DNA of 16,201 nt from Bacteroidales bacterium (GTDB lineage Bacteria > Bacteroidota > Bacteroidia > Bacteroidales > VadinHA17). A program made the position numbers and the translations under genes. The DNA lies in contig CP070687.1 of assembly GCA_020353115.1 (NCBI GenBank), positions 1,659,887 through 1,676,087 of the forward strand, given 5' to 3'. Positions 8,007 to 13,821 of this stretch are shown here, in pieces (within the stretch, counting starts at the first letter, position 1; every line of letters starts with the position of its first letter). The notes beneath the pieces are model-generated. The model worked only from the letters and a program-made list of their open reading frames with translations. It ran no database searches and had not been told where the DNA came from.

Positions 8007-8342
8007 ATGCTTCGGATCGACAGGTTGGGAAATGATTTCATAGTTACTCCTTGCAAGGTGAAAAGCCTGAATGCCACACTCTCCAAAAGCTTGGAAAAAC
8101 AGCTTATACAGCTAATGGATCAACAGGGTATTGTAATAACCCTTGATCTGACCGAGATAAAATATATTGACAGCATCGGCTTTGCAACATTGTTATCTAT
8201 CGGAAAGGCTGCCAGGAGCGCAAATTGTACCTTTCAATTGTATAATGTTTCACCGGATTTGCAAAAACTTCTGAACCTGCTTAAACTGGGACGTATGTTC
8301 AGAATGGTAGAAAACCGTCCGGAAAAGGTTGAAACAGGTTAA
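8007..8342 (+). CDS. Single-domain STAS protein (anti-sigma factor antagonist-like)
   Basis: The whole 111-residue protein is one STAS domain, the fold of SpoIIAA and RsbV. The diagnostic segment LDLTEIKYIDSIGFATLL lies at about 46-63. S56 in IDSIGF aligns with SpoIIAA Ser58, the serine phosphorylated by the partner kinase SpoIIAB, so a phospho-switch remains possible. In SpoIIAA and RsbV the next residue is Ser or Thr; here it is Ile. In Gram-positives such proteins release sigma factors by binding an anti-sigma kinase. Bacteroidota homologues are less understood and may instead report to other switches. No HATPase_c kinase or PP2C phosphatase gene is adjacent, so the partner, if any, is encoded elsewhere. 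The gene lies 94 nt after aspS with no convincing promoter box between, so it may be co-transcribed with aspS. Confidence 0.88.
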   Translation: MLRIDRLGNDFIVTPCKVKSLNATLSKSLEKQLIQLMDQQGIVITLDLTEIKYIDSIGFATLLSIGKAARSANCTFQLYNVSPDLQKLLNLLKLGRMFRMVENRPEKVETG

Positions 8343-8380
8343 CAGGTTATCAGCTCCGGCTAACTGCTGGTAAAAGCAAA

Positions 8381-8402
8381 TCGAATTATGTTTGAAATTC
8401 GA
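8381..8402 (+). promoter_or_regulatory. -7 box inside a perfect inverted repeat, upstream of the broken gene
   Basis: TATGTTTG (8387-8394) matches TAnnTTTG. It is embedded in TCGAATT (8381-8387), an 8-nt spacer, and AATTCGA (8396-8402), a perfect 7-bp inverted repeat. A third TTCGAA-type palindrome, TATTCGAATA, lies at 8439-8448. This layout could be an operator for a repressor. The gene it would control is broken. Confidence 0.35.
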
Positions 8403-8462
8403 TAAAGTTCTGAGAATTATCGCAATTTTAGCTGGAAGTATTCGAATAATAATTTATCTGAT

Positions 8463-9104
8463 ATGAAAACGATACGTCTGTTAATCGTGTGTATTTTTCT
8501 GTCAGGCCTGATGGCTCCGTTATCCATAGCTCAGAAACAGTTTAGGATTTCCGTTATACGGTAAAAACAAATCCTCTTGCAGCTCTGGGCGGTCCGTTTC
8601 GGATTACAATTATTCCTCTGACAGGAGAATATAAAGTCTGTTTTGAGGTTGCCAGGGGTATGAAACAATCGTTTCAGATCGGAGTCTATTACCTCGGTCC
8701 CAGTGTCCTTGTAAATCTTGATGAACTATCCGGTGAAGGAGAAGAAATTGACGATGTTAAAATAAGCGGATTCAGAACACAGGGCATGTACAAATTCTTT
8801 CTTACGAAGGGAACGGAAGCCCCCGAAGGCTTTTACGTAGGGCCATATATCTCGTATGCATCGGCAAAAGTTGAGAATAAGGATAATACCAGTGATAATG
8901 TTTAGGCAAAAAATTACCTGCGATGGAGTACTCGGATATCAGCTGATTTCCGATGGGGGATTTTCACCGGATATCTTTACCGGCTTCGGATTACGGACCC
9001 TGGAATGGGAGTATGAGGATGAGACCAATACACAGTTTGATATATTTGAATCAAAGAATGCGGCACATGTTGCATTCGGTTTCAGTTTTGGTATCGCTTT
9101 TTAG
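8463..9104 (+). pseudogene. Broken exported (outer-membrane-like) protein gene with two frameshifts
   Basis: Three consecutive segments in different frames read as one protein. Frame 1 starts at ATG 8463 with a clear signal peptide (hydrophobic core LLIVCIFLSGLMA, then LSIAQ) but stops at 8562-8564. Frame 2 picks up at about 8546-8561 (FRYTVKTNPLAALGGP) and runs to TAG at 8903-8905. It holds alternating beta-strand-like stretches such as SFQIGVYYLGP and GFYVGPYISY. Frame 3 continues (LGYQLISDGGFSPDIFTGFG) and ends at TAG 9102-9104 with the aromatic-terminated GFSFGIAF, typical of an outer-membrane barrel strand. The joined product would be about 213 residues and resembles small beta-barrel proteins of the DUF3575 kind; that family call is tentative. 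The first shift equals loss of one base or gain of two; the second equals gain of one, possibly near the A6 run at 8908-8913. Assembly error is the main alternative. Confidence 0.75.
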
Positions 9105-9156
9105 ATAATTGATCGTTTATTTCCAAAAGGAAGAGCTTCTGCCTGCAAATCTGCCC

Positions 9157-9204
9157 ACCGGGAATCCAACCGGGAACCCTTCGAATCCTTCCATTCGGGA
9201 TTCG
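9157..9204. other. Short direct and inverted repeats between convergent genes
   Basis: ACCGGGAA occurs twice, at 9157-9164 and 9169-9176. A 7-bp inverted repeat, CGAATCC/GGATTCG, follows at 9182-9204 with a 9-nt loop. The site lies between the plus-strand pseudogene and the 3' end of miaB, where a bidirectional terminator would be expected. No T-tract follows, so a terminator role is only possible. Confidence 0.25.
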
Positions 9205-9223
9205 CTTGTCCGTAGTTGGTAAT

Positions 9224-10609
9224 TTATTTGATCACAGGTTTTCCGATCAGTGTGGCTGATGTACATGAAATAATTTCGATCTCGATGCGGTCTCCTATTT
9301 TATAGCTATTTTTTGGAAAAACGACCACTTTATTCTGTGAAGTCCTGCCAAATAGTTCCTGATCCGATTTTTTTGAAATTCCTTCGGCCAATACTTCGAA
9401 TACCCGGTTAACATCCTTTTTTTTACTTGTCATCGAAAGAGTATTCTGCAGGTCAATGATCTCATGAAGCCTTCTGCTCTTCACCGCCTCCGGAACATCG
9501 TCTTTCAGACGTTCAGCCGCCGGGGTTCCCGGCCGTTCGGAATATTTGAACATATAGGCAAAATCGAATCCTGCCCACTCCATCAGGGAAAGGGTTAACC
9601 TATGGTCTTCTTCCGTTTCGGAACAAAATCCCGCTATGATATCGGTAGTTACGGAACATTCCGGGAGGATCCTTTTGATGGCCTCAATCCTTCCCTTATA
9701 CCATTCACGGGTATATCCCCGGTTCATCAGTTTCAGGATCCGCGAACTTCCGGATTGTACCGGCAGATGAATGTGGGGACATATATTTTTGAAATCCGAC
9801 ATGGTTTGTAAGACCTCATCGGACATATCCTTCGGATGGGATGTTGCGAATCTGATTCTTGTCTCAGGTGAAATCCGCGCAACAGATTCAAGCAGGTTGT
9901 GAAATCGAAATTCCACATTTCCGGTTTTCCCGGTCCAGTGATATGAATCGACATTCTGGCCTATCAATGTGATTTCCCCGTATCCAAGTTCCATGAGCCT
10001 CCCTGTTTCGTCAAGAATGGATTTTGGATCCCTGCTTCGCTCCCTCCCTCTTACAAACGGCACCACACAATAGGAACACATGTTATTGCAACCTCTCATA
10101 ATCGAAATGAAAGCGGAGATCCTGTTCCGATCCGCATGAACGGGAGAAATATCAGCATATGTCTCTTCCTTTGATAACAGTACATTTACCACCTTCTGAC
10201 CTGTTCCTGCCTGGTGAATGAGATAAGGTAAATCACGATATGAATCCGGGCCGATAACCATATCAACCGATTTTTCTTTTTCCAACAATTGTTTTTTCAG
10301 TCGTTCAGCCATACACCCTATTACACCGATCAGAACACCAGGATTCTTGGTTTTCAATTGTTTGAAAACATTTAATCTGCCCCAGATCCGTTGTTCCGCG
10401 TTTTCCCTTATTGAACAGGTATTGATGAGAATTACATCCGCTTTATCCATATTTCCAGTTATGGAATAGCCGTTTTGCTGCATAATAGATATGACAATTT
10501 CACTATCTGCAACATTCATCTGGCAGCCATAGGTTTCAATATATACCTGGGGAAGATTGGGGTCGTAAAACAGTTCCGTGATTCGTTCAAAAGGAGATGA
10601 GCCTTCCAT
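9224..10609 (-). CDS. miaB: tRNA-2-methylthio-N6-dimethylallyladenosine synthase MiaB
   Basis: MiaB is a radical-SAM methylthiotransferase that adds the 2-methylthio group to i6A37 of tRNAs reading UNN codons. From the chosen start the protein has 461 residues. The N-terminal MTTase domain carries its three cluster cysteines at C29 (YGCQMN), C65 (NTCSIR) and C99 (IGCMAE). The radical SAM CxxxCxxC is C174, C178 and C181 (RGCNNMCSYC). A C-terminal TRAM domain covers about the last 60 residues. The YGCQMNVADSE and NTCSIRENAE motifs favour MiaB over RimO or MtaB. The longest open frame begins 45 nt upstream at 10654. I reject that start because a complete Bacteroidota promoter (10644-10674) overlaps those codons, so transcripts would begin downstream of it. 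The gene diverges from yebC. Confidence 0.95.
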   Translation of the reverse strand: MEGSSPFERITELFYDPNLPQVYIETYGCQMNVADSEIVISIMQQNGYSITGNMDKADVILINTCSIRENAEQRIWGRLNVFKQLKTKNPGVLIGVIGCMAERLKKQLLEKEKSVDMVIGPDSYRDLPYLIHQAGTGQKVVNVLLSKEETYADISPVHADRNRISAFISIMRGCNNMCSYCVVPFVRGRERSRDPKSILDETGRLMELGYGEITLIGQNVDSYHWTGKTGNVEFRFHNLLESVARISPETRIRFATSHPKDMSDEVLQTMSDFKNICPHIHLPVQSGSSRILKLMNRGYTREWYKGRIEAIKRILPECSVTTDIIAGFCSETEEDHRLTLSLMEWAGFDFAYMFKYSERPGTPAAERLKDDVPEAVKSRRLHEIIDLQNTLSMTSKKKDVNRVFEVLAEGISKKSDQELFGRTSQNKVVVFPKNSYKIGDRIEIEIISCTSATLIGKPVIK

Positions 10610-10643
10610 GATAGTTTGTTTCTCTGCTTCCGATATCAAAAGA

Positions 10644-10674
10644 CAAATGTACACTCTTAGGCAGGATTACCAAA
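10644..10674 (-). promoter_or_regulatory. Promoter of miaB with -33 and -7 boxes
   Basis: On the minus strand TTTG (10671-10674), exactly 19 nt, then TACATTTG (10644-10651) form a perfect Bacteroidota promoter. It lies 34 nt upstream of the ATG at 10609. It overlaps the first codons of the longest open frame and so decides the miaB start. Confidence 0.7.
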
Positions 10675-10721
10675 ACCTTGCCAACGGATCATTTCAGGGA
10701 TAAGATCAAAGTGAACGCTTT

Positions 10722-10752
10722 TTTTAAAAACGGAACCAATTTTATATTTTTG
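10722..10752 (+). promoter_or_regulatory. Promoter of yebC
   Basis: TATTTTTG (10745-10752) is a perfect TAnnTTTG box, with TTTT (10722-10725) 19 nt upstream as a near-match to TTTG. The yebC ATG lies 26 nt downstream. The promoter runs back to back with that of miaB. Confidence 0.55.
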
Positions 10753-10778
10753 CCCTTGAACAGTTAACCCTAAAAATT

Positions 10779-11522
10779 ATGTCTGGACATAGTAAATGGT
10801 CGACCATAAAACGTAAGAAGGGAGCGGCTGACGCTAAACGGTCTAAAGTATTTTCAAGGATTGTAAAAGAGATTCAGGTTGCAGCTAAGGAAGGTGGCCC
10901 TGATCCGGATGGTAATCCCAGGTTGCGATTGGCAATTCAGAATGCCAAGGGTGTTAACATGCCCAGGGATAATATCCAGAGGGCAATCAATAAAGCAGGA
11001 AGCGATGAGGCAAATTTTGAGAAAGTTACCTTTGAAGGGTATGCTCCGGGGGGAGTAGGTGTGTATATCGAATGTCTGACCGATAATCATAAACGGACAG
11101 TTGGCAGCATCCGAGCCATTTTTAATAAAAGAGGAGGAAACCTGGGCACCAACGGGTCGCTTAGCTTTCTTTTTGAGAGAAAAGGTGTATTAACAATTCC
11201 GAAGGGAGATCTAAACGCGGAAGAATTTGAGCTGGATATTATTGATGCTGGAGTAGAAGAATTTGAAACGGAAGAGGAGGTATTCATCATTACAACTCCA
11301 CTTGAAGATTTCGGCAACGTCCAGAAAAAATTGGATGAGATGGGAATTGTACCGGAAAATGCCGAACTGCAGAGAATCCCGAATGATACAAAAATCCTTG
11401 ACATGGATGCTTCAATGAAAGTGCTGAAAATGGTCGAAGAGTTCGAGGAAAATGATGACGTACAGAATGTATACCATAACCTGGAAATGACAGATGAACT
11501 GATGCTTGTGGTACAACAATGA
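10779..11522 (+). CDS. yebC: YebC/PmpR (TACO1) family protein
   Basis: This 247-residue protein has normal family length. It starts with the hallmark MSGHSKWSTIKRKKGAADAK and continues with the conserved FSRIVKEI, the helix around NMPRDNIQRAI (residues about 60-70) and the FEGYAPGGVGVYIE segment (about 88-101). The three-domain YebC fold is intact to the C-terminus. Family members were first described as DNA-binding transcriptional regulators (PmpR). More recent work on bacterial YebC and mitochondrial TACO1 supports a ribosome-associated role that helps translate proline-rich stretches. I infer the translational role, since it is a constitutive core gene here, but sequence alone does not settle it. 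The C-terminal part is strongly acidic (EEFEENDD). It has its own promoter and diverges from miaB. The only gene behind it on the same strand also has its own -7 box, so yebC is probably monocistronic. Confidence 0.95.
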   Translation: MSGHSKWSTIKRKKGAADAKRSKVFSRIVKEIQVAAKEGGPDPDGNPRLRLAIQNAKGVNMPRDNIQRAINKAGSDEANFEKVTFEGYAPGGVGVYIECLTDNHKRTVGSIRAIFNKRGGNLGTNGSLSFLFERKGVLTIPKGDLNAEEFELDIIDAGVEEFETEEEVFIITTPLEDFGNVQKKLDEMGIVPENAELQRIPNDTKILDMDASMKVLKMVEEFEENDDVQNVYHNLEMTDELMLVVQQ

Positions 11523-11621
11523 TCAAGTAACAGATTGTTGCTCCCGGTAAACAAAAATGGCTATCGCCGTTCGATTGAAAACGAATACCATATTAGTCAA
11601 TACTTCCATAATGTAATCCGG

Positions 11622-11629
11622 TAGTTTTG
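11622..11629 (+). promoter_or_regulatory. -7 box of the LEA-type lipoprotein gene
   Basis: TAGTTTTG matches TAnnTTTG perfectly, 15 nt upstream of the ATG at 11645. No clear -33 TTTG is seen at standard spacing. Confidence 0.4.
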
Positions 11630-11644
11630 CAATAACCTCTAAAG

Positions 11645-12139
11645 ATGAAAAGTGTGTACAGGATAATAGCAATTCTTTTTATCTCTTCCCTCTTTCATTG
11701 CTGTTCCGAATTCCAGGAGATCCGAGTAGATTCCCCCACATCCGTCAAATTCAATGGAATGAGGGACCAGAAGCTAAACATGGATTTGTTTCTTCCCATA
11801 ACCAATCCGAATAACATGGGTTTTAAGATAACCCGGGTGGATCTGGAAGTGATTATCAATGACAGTTATATAGGAAACATTACAGGAGTCAATAATGTAG
11901 TGATCCAGGCTAATTCGAGAGAATTATATCAGTTCAATCTTGATCTTGAAATCAAGAAAATAACCAGTGGAATCATTTCACTGGTCAGGATATTCGGAAA
12001 CGGACAGATTAATGTTGAATCCAACGGAACCATCAGGATCCGCTCAGGGCTTATTTTTAAGACCATTCCCGTAAAGGATAAAACAAGTCTTGAAGTACGG
12101 ATTAAAATTCCGGGATTCGGGCTAAACCGGGATAACTGA
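11645..12139 (+). CDS. Exported LEA14/WHy-type protein, probable lipoprotein
   Basis: The 164-residue product begins with a signal sequence (MKSVYRIIAILFISSLFHCC). A cysteine pair at 19-20 is the likely lipidation site. The lipobox LFHC is poor: His or Cys sits at -1 where Gly, Ala or Ser is usual, so lipidation is an inference. The mature part reads as one LEA type 2 / WHy beta-sandwich: LFLPITNPNNMGFKITRVDLEVIIND (about 50-75) has the typical N-P-N turn, followed by strands ending in SLEVRIKIPGFG. Small Bacteroidota proteins of this type are usually envelope-anchored and of unknown function; the fold is linked to desiccation and stress in plants. It sits alone between yebC and the universal stress protein, with its own -7 box. 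I am fairly sure of the fold and unsure of the function. Confidence 0.75.
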   Translation: MKSVYRIIAILFISSLFHCCSEFQEIRVDSPTSVKFNGMRDQKLNMDLFLPITNPNNMGFKITRVDLEVIINDSYIGNITGVNNVVIQANSRELYQFNLDLEIKKITSGIISLVRIFGNGQINVESNGTIRIRSGLIFKTIPVKDKTSLEVRIKIPGFGLNRDN

Positions 12140-12193
12140 AAATCATGAAACCGGTTTGCCCGCTTTACCAAAGGTTTGTTGGAAAAATATTCT

Positions 12194-12201
12194 TATATTT
12201 G
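12194..12201 (+). promoter_or_regulatory. -7 box of the universal stress protein gene
   Basis: TATATTTG is a perfect TAnnTTTG match, 35 nt upstream of the ATG at 12237. A TTTG at 12175-12178 is only 15 nt away, closer than the usual 19. A 10-bp palindrome, AAACCGGTTT, lies at 12148-12157 in the same spacer. Confidence 0.45.
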
Positions 12202-12236
12202 ATTGTACCTCATAGTAAACCACAATACTTGCAACC

Positions 12237-13070
12237 ATGAAAAATATTCTTATCCCCATTGATTTTTCAAGAGATTCAATGAATGCCCTGGGGCATTCTG
12301 TAAACCTGGCAAACAATCTTGGAGCGAACCTCAGGCTAATCCATGTAAGGAAAAATAAGGACTATGATCAGCCTTTTGTGATTGAGGGTACCGATTCCAG
12401 CTATGGCAAAACCGTTGAGGATTTTTGCCGGGGAATTGTGGCAACATACAGAAAGGATTACATGGCAAAAGGGAGCTTCGATTTTGTCGTTACTCGAAAT
12501 AAAATATATAAAGGAATTATCGACCAGGCAGCTAAGGATAATACGGACATCATCATGATGGGGACACATGGCGTTTCTGGTTTCGAAGAGTTCTGGCTGG
12601 GGAGTAATTCCTACCGGGTCGTTTCCAAAGCACCATGCCCGGTCTGGACTGTCCGGCATGGTTTCAAGCAGAAAACGCTGAAAAAGATTGTCGTTCCGAT
12701 CGACGCCCACCGTGAAACCAGACATAAATTGCCTTTTACAACAGAATTGGCCAAGACAATAGGAGCAGAAATCCATGTGGTTGATGTGCGTTCAACCAAC
12801 AGGACAGATATTAAAAAGAGATTGGCCAAGTATGCAGATCAGGCAGTTAATTTCGTAAAGGAACGTGGAGTTAAGACGATCAGGGATTCCAAATATGGCA
12901 GTAACATTGCCGATGTCACAATTTCCTATGCCGTTCATGTTGGAGCGGATTTAATATCAATTGTGAGTAACCAGAAAGGTACTCCTTCGAAGATGCACCT
13001 GAGTACAACCGCCCAGCAAATGGTAAATCATTCTCCAATACCAATATTAAGTATTCAACCTACCTTTTGA
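12237..13070 (+). CDS. Universal stress protein with tandem Usp domains
   Basis: The 277-residue protein contains two Usp domains in tandem. Domain 1 (about 1-140) starts KNILIPIDFS and carries an intact nucleotide motif G-2x-G-9x-G-S: GTHG at 109-112, nine residues, then G122 S123. This is the ATP-binding type of Usp (MJ0577-like). Domain 2 (about 149-277) restarts with KKIVVPIDAHRE. At the matching place it has SNQKGTPSKMHLSTT, so the glycine motif is lost and nucleotide binding by this half is unlikely. Such proteins are cytoplasmic and respond to starvation or stress; the molecular activity is generally unknown. The gene follows its own -7 box, and a SPOR protein gene starts 3 nt after its stop, so the two form an operon. 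No frameshift is seen and the composition matches the neighbours. Confidence 0.92.
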   Translation: MKNILIPIDFSRDSMNALGHSVNLANNLGANLRLIHVRKNKDYDQPFVIEGTDSSYGKTVEDFCRGIVATYRKDYMAKGSFDFVVTRNKIYKGIIDQAAKDNTDIIMMGTHGVSGFEEFWLGSNSYRVVSKAPCPVWTVRHGFKQKTLKKIVVPIDAHRETRHKLPFTTELAKTIGAEIHVVDVRSTNRTDIKKRLAKYADQAVNFVKERGVKTIRDSKYGSNIADVTISYAVHVGADLISIVSNQKGTPSKMHLSTTAQQMVNHSPIPILSIQPTF

Positions 13071-13073
13071 GTT

Positions 13074-13550
13074 GTGAGAAATAAAGTTATTCTGGCATTA
13101 GCCGTACTTTTGTTATCCGTTATCGTGGTCCGGGGACAGAATGATCAAGACAATGTTTCAGGAAACCGAAGAGGTATAAATATAATGGAAGAACAGTTTC
13201 AGACTGATCAGGGAAGAGTACAAATATACCAGGATCCAAGGATTGATATACTTCTTCAACGTCATATAGCCTATAATAGGAAGAAGGGTGGTATCAACGG
13301 TTTCAGAATCCAGATCTATTTTGGCTCGGGACATACCGCGAGGGAAAATGCCAACGAATCCAAGGCAAGGTTTTTATCTTATTTCCCGGAAACAAGGGCA
13401 CATATTCTTTATCAGAGCCCTTTCTATAAGGTAAGGGTCGGAGATTTCAGAACCAAGAACGAAGCATTGAAATTTTACAGGGATGTACAGCGAAGATTTC
13501 CGAACGCATATATCGTGCCTGATATAATAGAGTTTCCTGAGTTGAAATGA
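13074..13550 (+). CDS. Exported SPOR-domain protein (GTG start)
   Basis: The 158-residue product starts at GTG 13074, 3 nt after the stop of the stress-protein gene. No upstream in-frame ATG exists, and a later Met would remove the signal peptide. Residues 1-21 are a signal sequence (VILALAVLLLSVIVV), with probable cleavage near RGQ. A linker with an acidic patch (about 25-70) leads to a C-terminal SPOR domain (about 76-152) with the core strand GFRIQIYFGSG and the second repeat FYKVRVGDFRTKNEA. SPOR domains bind denuded glycan strands of peptidoglycan, usually at the division septum, so an envelope location is likely. There is no lipobox, so the mature protein is probably periplasmic. Close spacing implies translational coupling with the Usp gene; why these two are paired is unknown. 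Confidence 0.9.
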   Translation: MRNKVILALAVLLLSVIVVRGQNDQDNVSGNRRGINIMEEQFQTDQGRVQIYQDPRIDILLQRHIAYNRKKGGINGFRIQIYFGSGHTARENANESKARFLSYFPETRAHILYQSPFYKVRVGDFRTKNEALKFYRDVQRRFPNAYIVPDIIEFPELK

Positions 13551-13608
13551 TTCAAATCGTCTGAACATCATAAGCCGGTATTGCAATCCGTTTTAATCCG
13601 GATATAAC

Positions 13609-13746
13609 GTGCAGTGGATAATCTATCTTTCTGGAATAATTTTGTACGTTGCAGGGCTTCCCAGGTGCCTTGCTGGTGGATTTTTGGGATACATACTGCG
13701 TGAATGGCTGTCGGGAATAATCCATGTTGATAAGTTCTTAATATAA
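13609..13746 (+). other. Small hydrophobic open frame, possible gene remnant
   Basis: This frame of 45 codons starts at GTG 13609 (upstream in-frame stop at 13594-13596) and ends at TAA 13744-13746. It encodes a hydrophobic peptide (WIIYLSGIILYVAG, then LAGGFLGYIL) that looks like one or two membrane helices. The glycine-rich pattern recalls the N-terminal membrane anchor of DjlA/TerB-like proteins. A neighbouring frame gives LPGALL over 13657-13674, as though a frameshift had occurred. A TAATTTTG box at 13637-13644 lies inside it. This could be a decayed gene start, a real small protein, or chance. Nothing else in the 271-bp gap 13551-13821 was recognised. Confidence 0.25.
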
Positions 13747-13821
13747 ACTTGCCGGTATTGTTATTCCTTAAATGAAATTATGAATAAATTATGCTCCTCT
13801 TTTTCTTAAATCTGGATTCCA

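Noticed and set aside
8541..8914. Programmed ribosomal frameshifting in the broken exported protein gene
   Set aside because: No slippery heptamer with a downstream pseudoknot is evident at the first shift, and two shifts in opposite directions in one short gene are more simply mutation or sequence error.
10610..10654. N-terminal 15-residue extension of MiaB
   Set aside because: The codons overlap a full TTTG-N19-TAnnTTTG promoter, and MiaB proteins do not need the extension.
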